From: an uncultured Pseudacidovorax sp.
GTDB lineage: Bacteria; Pseudomonadota; Gammaproteobacteria; Burkholderiales; Burkholderiaceae_C
Direction: 5' to 3'
DNA length: 64,000 bases
NCBI RefSeq assembly: GCF_913773995.1
Contig: NZ_CAJYES010000153.1
Span: 1-64,000 of the forward strand
The translations under genes were made by a program, and so were the position numbers. Shown in pieces: positions 1 to 9,137 of the stretch. Positions within the stretch are counted from its first letter, which is position 1. Every line of letters begins with the position of its first letter. The notes beneath the pieces are model-generated. The model was not told where the DNA came from, did not search any database, and saw only the letters and a program-made list of their open reading frames with translations.

Positions 1-28
1 CGCCCTGTCGGCACGCGTCGCACCAATG

Positions 29-60
29 AAAAAGGCCGGGGCGCTGGCAGCACCACGGCC
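29..60 (-). terminator. Rho-independent terminator of the shikimate operon
   Basis: Read on the minus strand, a GC-rich stem whose outer arms are GGCC/GGCC and inner arms GTGGTGC/GCGCCCC (with G-U pairing) is followed directly by TTTTT. It lies 80-110 bp past the stop of the MFS gene, the right place and orientation to end that transcript. This is inferred from sequence only. Confidence 0.6.
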
Positions 61-79
61 TCGGGATTGTGCCCAGCCT

Positions 80-123
80 GCACGGCCGGCGGGGTGGAAC
101 CCTCCACCCGCCGCACGCCGTGC
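80..123. other. Strong GC-rich hairpin downstream of MFS gene
   Basis: An outer arm GCACGGC/GCCGTGC encloses an inner arm of about 10 bp with loop ACCC. There is no T-run next to it, so it is probably an RNA 3'-end stabiliser in front of the terminator at 29-60 rather than a terminator itself. Confidence 0.4.
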
Positions 124-139
124 GGGGGCTTGCGGCCGA

Positions 140-1534
140 TCAGGCGCGCGCCGCCTGGGCCAGCGCCTCGCCGCGCAGGCGCATGTATTCGCCTTCGGGC
201 ACCGGGGCCGCTTCGGGCTTGCCCAGGTCGTTCATCGCCAGGCGATACGTCTCGCGGGCCGTGTAGCAGGCCACGGCCGAGATCACGGTGATGCCGAAGG
301 CCAGCGCGCCCACCGTCACCCAGATGTTGGTGGAGCCGGGGGGCGCCACGGCCGCGAAGACGGCCGGCAGCATGGCGGTGATGGCGGTGCCCACGTTCTG
401 CGAGATGGCCATGGCCGACACGCGGGTGCGGGTGGGGAACAGCTCCGGATAGAAGCTGGGGAACACGGCGTTGTAGCCCTGGTAAACGATGCCCCACATC
501 AGCAGCGACATGCAGATGGCCAGCGGCACGCTGCCGATGCTGATGGCATACAGGTAGCCGAAGGCCAGCAGGCCGGCCAGCACCGAGCCCACGATCATGG
601 GCGGGCGGCGGCCGATCTTGTCGGACAGGTTGCCGACCAGCGGGATCACCAGCACGGCCAGGATGTTGCCCAGCACGGGGATCCACAGGTACACGTCCTT
701 GTGGAAGCCGATGCCGTAGGCCGGCTGCACCGCATAGGCGGCGCCGAAGATGGTGGCCACGACCGGGATCACGTTCATCAGCGACATCAGCACGACGCGC
801 AGCATGTCGGGCGCGTGGTTCTTGAAGGCCTCGGTCACGGGCGAGCGCGGCTTGGCGGCGCCTTCCTGGGTGAAGGCGGGTGTCTCATCGACCTCGCGGC
901 GGATGATCCAGCCGATGATGATGACGATGAAGCTCAGGATGAAGGGCACGCGCCAGCCCCAGCTGTTGAACTGGTCGGTGGGCATGTAGTGCGCCAGCGG
1001 CAGGAAGACGGCGGCGGCCAGGATCTGGCCGGCCTGCACGCCCTGCAGCGTGAAGCTGGCGAAGAAGCCGCGGCGGCCGAAGGGCGCATGCTCCAGGATC
1101 ATGGAGCTGGCCCCCGAGATCTCACCGGCGACGGCGAAGCCCTGCACCAGGCGGCACAGCACCAGCAGCGCGGGCGCCCACAGGCCGATCTGGTCGTAGG
1201 TGGGCAGCAGGCCCACGGCGATGGTCGAGAAGCCCATCAGGAACATGCACAGCACCAGCACCTGCTTGCGCCCGCGGGTGTCGCCCATGTGGCCCAGCAC
1301 GAAGGCGCCGATGGGGCGCGCGACGTATCCCACGCCGTAGGTGGCCAGCGAGGCGATGATGGCGATGGCCGGGTCGCCCTTGGGGAAGAAGATCTGGGGA
1401 AAGATCAGCGAGGCGGCCGTGGCGTAGATGAAGAAGTCGTAGTACTCCAGCGCCGAGCCGATCCAGCCGCTGGCGGCGGCCTTCTTGGACTGGCGCCGGC
1501 CTTCGGGCTCGTGCGCGTGGGAAGAGGTGGACAT
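140..1534 (-). CDS. shiA: MFS metabolite:H+ symporter, shikimate/dehydroshikimate-type
   Basis: This 464-aa inner-membrane protein belongs to the metabolite:H+ symporter branch of the MFS, the group of E. coli ShiA. It shows the typical N-terminal 'ALEYYDFFIYA' segment, the loop motif 'GHMGDTRGRK' between TM2 and TM3, a second such loop 'GNLSDKIGRRPP', and about 12 hydrophobic segments. The next gene upstream on the same strand encodes a dehydroshikimate dehydratase (75 bp gap). The likely cargo is therefore shikimate, quinate or dehydroshikimate. The substrate is inferred from this context; related transporters of the family carry other organic acids such as alpha-ketoglutarate. The start at 1534 is the ORF start. 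Confidence 0.85.
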   Translation of the reverse strand: MSTSSHAHEPEGRRQSKKAAASGWIGSALEYYDFFIYATAASLIFPQIFFPKGDPAIAIIASLATYGVGYVARPIGAFVLGHMGDTRGRKQVLVLCMFLMGFSTIAVGLLPTYDQIGLWAPALLVLCRLVQGFAVAGEISGASSMILEHAPFGRRGFFASFTLQGVQAGQILAAAVFLPLAHYMPTDQFNSWGWRVPFILSFIVIIIGWIIRREVDETPAFTQEGAAKPRSPVTEAFKNHAPDMLRVVLMSLMNVIPVVATIFGAAYAVQPAYGIGFHKDVYLWIPVLGNILAVLVIPLVGNLSDKIGRRPPMIVGSVLAGLLAFGYLYAISIGSVPLAICMSLLMWGIVYQGYNAVFPSFYPELFPTRTRVSAMAISQNVGTAITAMLPAVFAAVAPPGSTNIWVTVGALAFGITVISAVACYTARETYRLAMNDLGKPEAAPVPEGEYMRLRGEALAQAARA

Positions 1535-1609
1535 GGTGCGAGGTCTCCGCGTTGGTGTGTGTGACGTGTGGTTGTGGAACGGGGATGAGGGTAGGCGGAT
1601 GCGGCTGAC

Positions 1610-3520
1610 TCAGGCCTGCGCCTGGGCCGCCATGCGCGCCGGGCTGTTGGCGGCGCCGTAGCCGTCATAGAAGCCGATGCGCTGCACCACCTCGAAGAAC
1701 AGGCCTTCGTCCGCGGCGCGGGTGTAGATGTGCAGGAAGTCGCCGTCGGCCGAGCGGTCGAACAGCACGCCGGCGTCGCGCATGCGGGCCAGCAGCGCCG
1801 GCTCGATGTCGAAGCGCGTGGGCAGGTCGTCGTAGTAGTTGGGCGAGATGGGCAGGAAGGCCACGCCCTGGGCACGCAGTGTGGCGACCGATTCGAAGAT
1901 GTCGTCGCTGGCGAAGGCGATGTGGTGCACCCCGCCATCGCCGCGGCGGCCCACCGTACGGGCCGTGAGCGTGCGGCGGCTGAGCGACGCGTTGAGCACC
2001 AGGCGCACGCTGCGGGCCCGATCGGCCGCGGCGCGACTGCGCACCAGGCCGAAGGGGTCGGCCAGCTCCAGGCTTTCGGCCAGCGAAAGGCCCAGCACGG
2101 CACGGGTGAACAGCGTCCAGGTGTCGTACTGCTCCAGGCTCAGGCCCAGGGCCACGTGGTCCACGCAACGCAGGCCGGCATCGGCGGGCGCATCGTCGTC
2201 CACCTCGGGCAGGAAGTCGGCGGCGAACAGGCCATCGGGGCCCAGGCGCTCGTCGACGAAATGCATCAGGTTGCCGCCGGGCGAGACGATGGCCGGCACC
2301 TCCACCTCGCCCGGACCCAGCGGGCTGCGGTGGCGCTGCGAGCGCAGGGCGATGGCCCGGTCCTGCGCGGCCTGGGGCTGCGGCGTGCGCAGGCCCAGGG
2401 CGCAGACCGAGGGGCCATGCAGCTCGAAGCGGCTGCGCGCGAAGGAGGCCGGCTCGGCATTGACGATCACCGCGATCTCGCCCTGTCGGTACAGCGTGGC
2501 GGCCTTGGAGCGGTGGCGACCGGCGCGACGGAAGCCCAGCTGGTGCAACTGCGTGTCCAGCTGCGGCGCGCTGGCCTCGTCGGCCGCGAATTCGATGAAG
2601 GCGAAGCCGGCGAAGTCGGGCGCGGCCGGCGGCTCGGCCAACTCGCGCACTTGGAGCACCTCCATCGCACGCGAATCGGGCCGCGCCGCGGCCGCGCGCG
2701 CGGCCAGGCGCGGACGCACCTGGCTCTCGAGGTACTGCAGCGAGCGCATGGCGTCCACCGCCGTGCGGCGGTTGGGCGTCTCGCGGAACATGTCGTTGAA
2801 GATCTCGAGCGACAGCGGGCCGCTGTAGCCCGCCAGCAGCACCTGCTCGTAGAAACCCACCACGTCGAAGTCGCCCTGACCCGGAAAGACACGGTGGTGC
2901 CGCGCCCACTGCAGCACGTCCATCGACAGCAGCGGCGCGTCGGCCATCTGCAGAAAGAAGATCTTGTCGCCCGGGATGTCGGCGATGCCGGCCGGGTCGT
3001 CGCGCAGCGAGAGCGTGTGGAAGCTGTCCAGGATCAGGCCCAGCGCCGGATGGTTGGCGCGGCGCACGATGTCCCAGGCCTGGCGGTACAGCGAGGTGTG
3101 GCGGCCCCAGGCGAGCGCCTCGAAGCCCACGCGCAGGCCCCGGCGCGCGGCGCGCTCGGCCAGCACATGCAACTGCTCGGCGGCGAGCTCGGGCTCGTCG
3201 ACCGACAGCGGCGAGGTGTTGGAGCAGCACAGCATCAGCGGCGCGCCCATGGCCTGCATGAGGTCGAACTTGCGCTCCGCGCGGTCCAGGCTGCGGGCGA
3301 ACACGCCGGGCGGCATGGCCTCGAAATCGCGGAAGGGCTGGAACAGGTCGATGGTCAGGCCCAGGTCCGCGGCCATGCGCCCCAGGGCGGCGGCCATGCC
3401 GGGAAAGTGCGTGAAGTCGGGCTCGAACAGCTCCACGCCGTCGAAGCCCGCCGCGGCCACGGCCTCCAGCTTCTGGCGCAGCGTGCCGCTGAGGGAGACG
3501 GTGGCGATGGAACGGCGCAT
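1610..3520 (-). CDS. quiC: 3-dehydroshikimate dehydratase (two-domain, QuiC type)
   Basis: This 636-aa cytoplasmic enzyme converts 3-dehydroshikimate to protocatechuate, feeding quinate/shikimate carbon into the beta-ketoadipate pathway. The N-terminal half (about 1-285) is an AP-endonuclease-2-like TIM barrel with probable metal-ligand segments such as 'GFEALAWG', 'LILDSFHT' and 'LEIFND'. The C-terminal half (about 290-636) is a VOC/HPPD-like domain with 'CVDHVALG' and 'HHIAFAS'. Databases often call this architecture 'bifunctional sugar phosphate isomerase/HPPD'; the length fits the two-domain bacterial DSD class. It is first in an operon with the symporter at 140-1534. Its own upstream region (3521-3674) carries dyads that could bind a regulator. 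Confidence 0.88.
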   Translation of the reverse strand: MRRSIATVSLSGTLRQKLEAVAAAGFDGVELFEPDFTHFPGMAAALGRMAADLGLTIDLFQPFRDFEAMPPGVFARSLDRAERKFDLMQAMGAPLMLCCSNTSPLSVDEPELAAEQLHVLAERAARRGLRVGFEALAWGRHTSLYRQAWDIVRRANHPALGLILDSFHTLSLRDDPAGIADIPGDKIFFLQMADAPLLSMDVLQWARHHRVFPGQGDFDVVGFYEQVLLAGYSGPLSLEIFNDMFRETPNRRTAVDAMRSLQYLESQVRPRLAARAAAARPDSRAMEVLQVRELAEPPAAPDFAGFAFIEFAADEASAPQLDTQLHQLGFRRAGRHRSKAATLYRQGEIAVIVNAEPASFARSRFELHGPSVCALGLRTPQPQAAQDRAIALRSQRHRSPLGPGEVEVPAIVSPGGNLMHFVDERLGPDGLFAADFLPEVDDDAPADAGLRCVDHVALGLSLEQYDTWTLFTRAVLGLSLAESLELADPFGLVRSRAAADRARSVRLVLNASLSRRTLTARTVGRRGDGGVHHIAFASDDIFESVATLRAQGVAFLPISPNYYDDLPTRFDIEPALLARMRDAGVLFDRSADGDFLHIYTRAADEGLFFEVVQRIGFYDGYGAANSPARMAAQAQA

Positions 3521-3635
3521 GGCGGCAGAGCTTGGGACGAAGAGGTCGAGGGTCGGCCGAAAGTGGCCGAAACGGCCGCGACTTTAAGAAGACGCGGCCT
3601 GCGCCTACAACGTTGCCCGTGCCCAGCCGTTCGCT

Positions 3636-3653
3636 GAACGCACCTGCGCGTTC
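3636..3653. promoter_or_regulatory. Dyad GAACGC-N6-GCGTTC upstream of quiC
   Basis: A perfect 6-bp inverted repeat with a 6-nt spacer lies 116-133 bp upstream of the quiC start and just past the fdsD stop. A partly overlapping GTTC-N3-GAAC dyad sits next to it. It could be an operator for a LysR- or IclR-type regulator of shikimate catabolism, but no such regulator is adjacent, so the function is inferred. Confidence 0.3.
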
Positions 3654-3674
3654 GATGATCGCACGCGTCCGGGG

Positions 3675-3917
3675 TTAACCCTGAACCCGGGCGACCGGTG
3701 CAAGCTGCGCGCGATGCACTTGCACCGCCTCGCGCACCAGGGGATGCAGGGCGGGCGCGCCCGCATCCAGCGCCGCCAGGAAGTCAGCCCGCATGCGCGG
3801 CGCCCAGAACTTCTTCAGGTGCTCGGCGATGCCCGCCAGCGCCTCGTCGCGGTCGGGCTGGGCGGCGAAGAAGTCGCCGATGCGGTTGGCCATGCGCACC
3901 AGGTTGTCAGCGTCCAT
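3675..3917 (-). CDS. fdsD: NAD-dependent formate dehydrogenase delta subunit
   Basis: This 80-aa protein matches FdsD, the small accessory subunit of the soluble NAD+-reducing formate dehydrogenase. Recognisable features are the opening 'NLVRMANRIGDFF' and the later 'HLKKFWAPRMRADFL'. It is last in fdsG-B-A-D and its start overlaps the end of fdsA by 11 nt, implying coupled translation. FdsD is needed for assembly or activity of the complex in related bacteria (family knowledge). In Cupriavidus an FdhD-like gene, fdsC, separates fdsA and fdsD; it is absent here. Confidence 0.9.
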   Translation of the reverse strand: MDADNLVRMANRIGDFFAAQPDRDEALAGIAEHLKKFWAPRMRADFLAALDAGAPALHPLVREAVQVHRAQLAPVARVQG

Positions 3918-6798
3918 CGGTGGCGGCCTCCAGGTGGGCGATCTGCTCGGCGTTGAAGCGCGCGTAGTCGCGCTGCCAGGCCGAGCGCTGCTGCGGCTGC
4001 GTGACCGGCGCCACCTGCACCGCCGTCACCTTGTATTCGGGGCAGTTGGTGGCCCAGTCGGAACTGTCGGTGGTGATGACGTTGGCGCCCGACTCCGGGA
4101 AGTGGAAGGTGGTGTAGACCACACCGGGCTGGATGCGCTCGGTGACGGTGGCGCGCAGCACGGTCTCGCCGGCGCGGCTGGTGATGCCCACCCAGTCGCC
4201 GTCGTGGATGTCGCGCTCTTCGGCATCGTGCGGATGGATCTCCAGCCGGTCCTCGCTGTGCCACTGGTTGTTGGGCGTGCGCCGCGTCTGCGCGCCGACG
4301 TTGTACTGCGACAGGATGCGCCCGGTGGTCAAGAGCAGCGGGAAGCGCGGCGTGACCTTCTCGTCCGTGGCCACGTACTGCGTGACGATGAAGCGGCCCT
4401 TGCCGCGCACGAACTTGTCGATGTGCATGATCGGCGTGCCGATCTCGGGCGTGCTGTCGTTGCATGGCCACTGCAGGCTGCCGTGCTGGTCGAGCTTGTC
4501 GTAGCTGACGCCCGCGAAGGAGGGCGTCAGCGCCGCGATCTCGGCCATGATCTCGCGCGGATGCATGTAGTGCATCGGGTAGCCCAGCGCGTTGGCCAGC
4601 AGCTGCGTCACCTCCCAGTCGGCGTAGGTCGCCAGCGGCGGCATGACCTTGCGCACGCGCGAGATGCGGCGCTCGGCGTTCGTGAAGGTGCCGTCCTTCT
4701 CCAGGAAGGAGGAGCCGGGCAGGAACACATGGGCGTACTTGGCCGTCTCGTTGAGGAAGATGTCCTGCACAACGATGCATTCCATGGCCGAGAGCGCCGC
4801 GGCCACATGCTGCGTGTTGGGGTCGGACTGCACGATGTCCTCGCCCTCGCAGTACAGGCCCTTGAAGCTGCCGCCCAGCGCGGCGTCGAACATGTTGGGA
4901 ATGCGCAGACCAGGCTCGGGGCTGAGCTCCACACCCCAGGCGGCCTCGAACTGGCTGCGGGTGGTGGTGTCGCTGATGTGGCGGTAGCCCGGCAGCTCGT
5001 GCGGAAAGCTGCCCATGTCGCAGCTGCCCTGCACGTTGTTCTGACCGCGCAGCGGATTCACGCCCACGCCCTCGCGGCCGACCATGCCGCAGGCCATGGC
5101 CAGGTTGGCGATGCCCATCACCATGGTCGAGCCCTGCGCGTGCTCGGTCACGCCCAGGCCGTAGTAGATAGCACTGTTGACGGTCTCGCCGGTCTTCACG
5201 CCCTCGGCATTGCCGGTGGCGTAGAGCCGCGCGGCGCCGCGCACCACGGCCGCGGGCACGCCGGTGACGGCCTCCATGGCCTCGGGCGAGTTGTCCGGGC
5301 GCGCGACGAAATCTTTCCACGCCCGGAAGGACTTCTCGTCGCAGCGCTCGGCGATGTAGTCGTCGGCCAGCAGGCCCTCGGTGACGATCACATGCGCCAG
5401 CGCGCTGATCACCGCCACATTGGTGCCGGGCTTGAGCGCCAGATGGAAGTCCGCCTGCAGGTGCGGGCCGCGGACCATCTCGGTCTCGCGCGGGTCGATG
5501 ACGATCAGGCGCGCGCCCTGGCGGATGCGCTTCTTCATGCGCGAGGCGAACACCGGATGGGCCGCCGCCGGGTTGGCGCCGATCACCAGAATGACGTCGC
5601 TCTTCTCGACCGACTTGAAGGTCTGCGTGCCGGCCGAGGTGCCGAAGGTCTGGCCCAGGCCGTAGCCGGTGGGCGAATGGCACACGCGCGCACAGGTGTC
5701 GACGTTGTTGTTGCCGAAGGCCGCGCGGATGAGTTTCTGCACCAGGTAGGTCTCTTCGTTGGTGCAGCGGCTGGAGGTGATGCCGCCGATGGAGTCCTGC
5801 CCGTGCTGGGCCTGGATGCGGCGGAACTCCGAGGCCGCATGGGCGATGGCCTCTTCCCAGCTCACCTCGCGCCAAGGATCGGTGATCCTGGCGCGGATCA
5901 TGGGCGTCGTGATGCGATCCTGGTGCGTGGCGTAGCCCCAGGCGAAGCGGCCCTTGACGCAGCTGTGACCCTCGTTGGCCTTGCCATCCTTCCACGGCAC
6001 CATGCGCACGACCTGCGTGCCCTTCATTTCTGCTTTGAAGGCACAACCGACGCCGCAGTAGGCACAGGTGGTGATCACGCTGTGCTCGGGCTGGCCGAGC
6101 TCGATGACCGACTTCTCCTGCAGCGTGGCGGTGGGGCAGGCCTCGACGCAGGCGCCGCAGCTCACGCATTCGCTCTCCATGAAGGGCTGGTCCTGCCCCG
6201 GCGAGACGCGCGAGTCGAAGCCGCGGCCGCTGATGGTGAGAGCGAAGGTGCCCTGCGTCTCCTCGCAAGCCCGCACGCAGCGGTTGCAGACGATGCACTT
6301 GGACGGGTCGTAGCTGAAATAGGGGTTGGACTCGTCCTTGGCCGCCTTCAGATGGTTGGCGCCGTCGAAGCCATAGCGCACGTTGCGCAGGCCCGTGACG
6401 CCCGCCATGTCCTGCAGCTCGCAGTTGCCGTTGGCCGAGCAGGTCAGGCAGTCCAGGGGATGGTCGGAGATGTAGAGCTCCATCACGCCCTTGCGCAGCT
6501 TCTGCAGCCTGGGGCTTTGGGTGCGCACCTTCATGCCCGCCTCGGCCGGCGTGGTGCACGAGGCCGGGAAGCCCTTGCGCCCCTCGATCTCGACCAGGCA
6601 CAGCCGGCAGGAGCCGAAGGGCTCCAGGCTGTCGGTGGCGCACAGCTTGGGCACGCGCACACCGGCATCGACGGCGGCGCGCATCAGCGAGGTGCCCTGC
6701 GGCACGGTGACGGACTGGCCGTCGATCTCCAGCGTGACTTCCTGCGTGGACTCGCGCAGCGGCGTACCGTAGTCGGTGGTCTTGAGGTGGTCGAGCAT
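3907..6798 (-). CDS. fdsA: NAD-dependent formate dehydrogenase alpha (catalytic) subunit
   Basis: The 963-aa molybdo- or tungsto-enzyme subunit oxidises formate to CO2 and passes electrons through Fe-S clusters to FdsB. Domains in order: an N-terminal [2Fe-2S] domain ('GSCRLCLVEI'), the His/Cys cluster segment 'DCLTCSANGNCEL', two ferredoxin-type [4Fe-4S] motifs ('CIVCNRCVRAC', 'CVSCGACVEACP'), the FDH cluster 'CAYCGVGC', and the bis-MGD domain with the candidate metal-ligand cysteine in 'CARVCHSPTGYG' (around residue 380). I chose the ATG at 6798, preceded by AAGGAG, because the longer ORF to 7095 runs into fdsB. It follows fdsB by 44 bp. Confidence 0.96.
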   Translation of the reverse strand: MLDHLKTTDYGTPLRESTQEVTLEIDGQSVTVPQGTSLMRAAVDAGVRVPKLCATDSLEPFGSCRLCLVEIEGRKGFPASCTTPAEAGMKVRTQSPRLQKLRKGVMELYISDHPLDCLTCSANGNCELQDMAGVTGLRNVRYGFDGANHLKAAKDESNPYFSYDPSKCIVCNRCVRACEETQGTFALTISGRGFDSRVSPGQDQPFMESECVSCGACVEACPTATLQEKSVIELGQPEHSVITTCAYCGVGCAFKAEMKGTQVVRMVPWKDGKANEGHSCVKGRFAWGYATHQDRITTPMIRARITDPWREVSWEEAIAHAASEFRRIQAQHGQDSIGGITSSRCTNEETYLVQKLIRAAFGNNNVDTCARVCHSPTGYGLGQTFGTSAGTQTFKSVEKSDVILVIGANPAAAHPVFASRMKKRIRQGARLIVIDPRETEMVRGPHLQADFHLALKPGTNVAVISALAHVIVTEGLLADDYIAERCDEKSFRAWKDFVARPDNSPEAMEAVTGVPAAVVRGAARLYATGNAEGVKTGETVNSAIYYGLGVTEHAQGSTMVMGIANLAMACGMVGREGVGVNPLRGQNNVQGSCDMGSFPHELPGYRHISDTTTRSQFEAAWGVELSPEPGLRIPNMFDAALGGSFKGLYCEGEDIVQSDPNTQHVAAALSAMECIVVQDIFLNETAKYAHVFLPGSSFLEKDGTFTNAERRISRVRKVMPPLATYADWEVTQLLANALGYPMHYMHPREIMAEIAALTPSFAGVSYDKLDQHGSLQWPCNDSTPEIGTPIMHIDKFVRGKGRFIVTQYVATDEKVTPRFPLLLTTGRILSQYNVGAQTRRTPNNQWHSEDRLEIHPHDAEERDIHDGDWVGITSRAGETVLRATVTERIQPGVVYTTFHFPESGANVITTDSSDWATNCPEYKVTAVQVAPVTQPQQRSAWQRDYARFNAEQIAHLEAATDGR

Positions 6799-6842
6799 CG
6801 GGGCTCCTTGCGGGTCTCGTTCGTTCTTCAGTGCAGGGCGCG

Positions 6843-8432
6843 TCAGGCGACGGCGCCAGCAGTGGCCTGCGCGGCGTCGGCCGGTTGCAGCCCGAAGTCT
6901 TCGGGGTAATGGTCGAGCGCGGACAGCACCGGGTACGGCGTCATGCCGCCCATGGCGCAGAGCGAACCGGCGAGCATGGTGTCGCACAGGTCGCGCAGCA
7001 ACTCGACCTGCTCGGCCTTGGCGGTGCCCGCGCGCGCCGTGATGCGGTCGATCACCTCGACGCCGCGCGTCGAGCCAATGCGGCAGGGCGTGCACTTGCC
7101 GCAGGATTCGATCGCACAGAATTCCATGGCATAGCGCGCCAGGCGCGAAAGGTCGGCCGTGTCGTCATGCACCACGATGCCGCCGTGGCCCACCACCGCG
7201 CCCATGGCGGCATAGGCCTCGTAGTCGAGCGGCACGTCCCAGCTGGATTCGGGCACATAGGCGCCCAGCGGGCCGCCCACCTGCACCGCCTTCACCGGTC
7301 GGCCCGAGGCGGTGCCGCCGGCCCAGTCGATGAGCAGCTCGCGCAGCGTGACGCCGAAGGCCAGCTCCACCAGCCCGCCGCGACGCACATTGCCCGCGAC
7401 CTGGATCGGCAGCGTGCCGTGCGAGCGGCCCACGCCGTAGTCGCGGTAGAAGGCCGCGCCGCGCGCCAGGATGATGGGCACCGAGGCGAAGGTGATGACG
7501 TTGTTGATCACCGTCGGCTGGCCGAACAGGCCCGACAGCGCCGGGATCGGCGGCTTGGCGCGCACGATGCCGCGCTTGCCTTCCAGGCTTTCGAGCAGGG
7601 CCGTCTCCTCGCCGCAGACATAGGCGCCCGCGGCCATGCGCACCTCGATGTCGAAGGCGCGGCCGCTGCCCAGCACGTCGGGCCCGAGGATGCCGGCGGT
7701 GCGGGCGATGTCCACCGCCTCGCGCAGCGTGCGCACGGCGAAGGGGTATTCGGAGCGCACGTAGATGTAGCCGCGCGTGGCGCCCGTGCTGATGCCGGCG
7801 ATGGCCATGCCCTCGACCAGCACGAAGGGGTCGCCCTCCATGATCATGCGGTCGGAGAAGGTGCCGGAGTCGCCCTCGTCGGCATTGCAGACCACATACT
7901 TGTGGCCGGCCGCGGCCGAGGCCACCGTCTTCCACTTGATGCCGGCCGGAAAGGCCGCGCCGCCGCGTCCGCGCAGGCCCGAATCGGTCACCTGCTGCAC
8001 CACCTCGGTGGCCGGCATGGCGAGCGCGCGGCGTAGGCCCAGCAGGCCGCCGTGGGCCTCGTAGTCGGCCAGCGACAGCGGGTCGGTGATTCCGACGCGG
8101 GCGAAGGTCAGGCGCTGCTGGCGCTTGAGCCAGGGCAGCTCGTCGACCGCGCCCAGCGAGAGCGCATGCGTGTTTGCGCCGCCGTGCAACCAGCCGGCGT
8201 CGAACAGGGCCGGCACGTCTTCGGGCGCCACGGGCCCGTAGCCCATGCGGCCCTGCGGCGTCTGCACCTCGACCAGGGTTTCGAGCCAGAGCATGCCGCG
8301 CGAGCCGTTGCGCACGATACGCACCGGCTGGCCGCGGGCAGCCGCCTCGCGTTCGATGGCGGCGGCCACCTCGTCGGCGCCGACGGCCAGGGCGGCGCTG
8401 TCGCCCGGCACGTAGACGGTGGTGGGGTTCAT
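6843..8432 (-). CDS. fdsB: NAD-dependent formate dehydrogenase beta (FMN/NADH) subunit
   Basis: The 529-aa diaphorase subunit binds FMN and a [4Fe-4S] cluster and reduces NAD+; it is homologous to NuoF of complex I. A thioredoxin-like N-terminal part (about 1-110) precedes the NuoF core with 'LRGRGGAAFPAG', 'NADEGDSGTFSDR', 'VCGEETALL' and the cluster motif 'CGKCTPCRIG'. The ATG at 8432 overlaps the fdsG stop in an ATGA junction, so I prefer it over the longer ORF start at 8678. The length is close to characterised FdsB proteins. Confidence 0.96.
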   Translation of the reverse strand: MNPTTVYVPGDSAALAVGADEVAAAIEREAAARGQPVRIVRNGSRGMLWLETLVEVQTPQGRMGYGPVAPEDVPALFDAGWLHGGANTHALSLGAVDELPWLKRQQRLTFARVGITDPLSLADYEAHGGLLGLRRALAMPATEVVQQVTDSGLRGRGGAAFPAGIKWKTVASAAAGHKYVVCNADEGDSGTFSDRMIMEGDPFVLVEGMAIAGISTGATRGYIYVRSEYPFAVRTLREAVDIARTAGILGPDVLGSGRAFDIEVRMAAGAYVCGEETALLESLEGKRGIVRAKPPIPALSGLFGQPTVINNVITFASVPIILARGAAFYRDYGVGRSHGTLPIQVAGNVRRGGLVELAFGVTLRELLIDWAGGTASGRPVKAVQVGGPLGAYVPESSWDVPLDYEAYAAMGAVVGHGGIVVHDDTADLSRLARYAMEFCAIESCGKCTPCRIGSTRGVEVIDRITARAGTAKAEQVELLRDLCDTMLAGSLCAMGGMTPYPVLSALDHYPEDFGLQPADAAQATAGAVA

Positions 8433-9028
8433 GCCGTCACCTCCGTCGCCATGCAGGCACCGATCACGCGGTCCAGCCGCTCGGGCGAGAGCCGCGCATG
8501 CGGCCGGCCATCGAGCATGGCGGCCGGCGACTGGGCGCACAGGCCCAGGCAGTAGACGGGCTGCAGCGTCAGCGAACCGTCGGGCCGCGTGCCGCCGGCC
8601 TCTGGCAGGCCCAGGCCCTCGCAGGCGTGCCGCCAGAGTGCGTCGGCACCCATGGACTGGCAGGCCTCGGCGCGGCACACCTCCAGCACATGGCGACCGG
8701 CGGGTTCGCTGCGGAAGTGGTGGTAGTAGCTGACGACGCCGTGCACCTCGGCGCGCGACAGGTTGAAGCCGAGCGCGATCTCGCCCACGACCTCGGGCGG
8801 CACGCAGCCCAGGGCGTCCTGCACGTCGTGCAGCGCGGGCAGCAGGCCGCCGCGCTGCAGGGCATGGCGCGCGACGATCTCGCGGACGGTGGCCAGGCGC
8901 GGATCGGCGGCTTCGGCGGGGGCGCGGCCCAACTGGCGCAGGCGGTCGCGCAGTTCGTCGGGGGTGGCGAGCACGCGTTCGCTGCGAACGCGTGCGGGGC
9001 CGCTGGGCGGTGTCGGGGTCTGGGCCAT
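8429..9028 (-). CDS. fdsG: NAD-dependent formate dehydrogenase gamma [2Fe-2S] subunit
   Basis: The 199-aa subunit is NuoE-like and relays electrons to FdsB. The thioredoxin-like [2Fe-2S] fold is visible from 'VCRAEACQS' and 'CLGLCAQSPAA', the expected C-x4-C and C-x3-C pairs. The N-terminal 'LGCVPPEV' and 'VSYYHHF' stretches are conserved in the family. It is first in the fds operon. The upstream region (9029-9180) should hold the operon promoter; a possible regulator site is listed at 9138-9155. Confidence 0.94.
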   Translation of the reverse strand: MAQTPTPPSGPARVRSERVLATPDELRDRLRQLGRAPAEAADPRLATVREIVARHALQRGGLLPALHDVQDALGCVPPEVVGEIALGFNLSRAEVHGVVSYYHHFRSEPAGRHVLEVCRAEACQSMGADALWRHACEGLGLPEAGGTRPDGSLTLQPVYCLGLCAQSPAAMLDGRPHARLSPERLDRVIGACMATEVTA

Positions 9029-9137
9029 CGTGGGGCGGTCACCGGTCGCTTGGGTGCCGCGCCAAGGGCGGGTGGGCGGCAGCCGGGCGGTGACAGTGGA
9101 GTTGTCTCGGGCCGAGTGTCCGTGCGGGGGGTGCCGG

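Noticed and set aside
26-1564. 512-aa plus-strand ORF opposite the MFS gene
   Set aside because: His/Gly/Ala-rich low-complexity translation with no domain; it is the antisense frame of a well-recognised transporter.
3793-6909. 1038-aa plus-strand ORF opposite fdsA
   Set aside because: Compositional antisense artefact (Arg/His/Ala/Gly-rich), while the minus strand has all formate dehydrogenase motifs.
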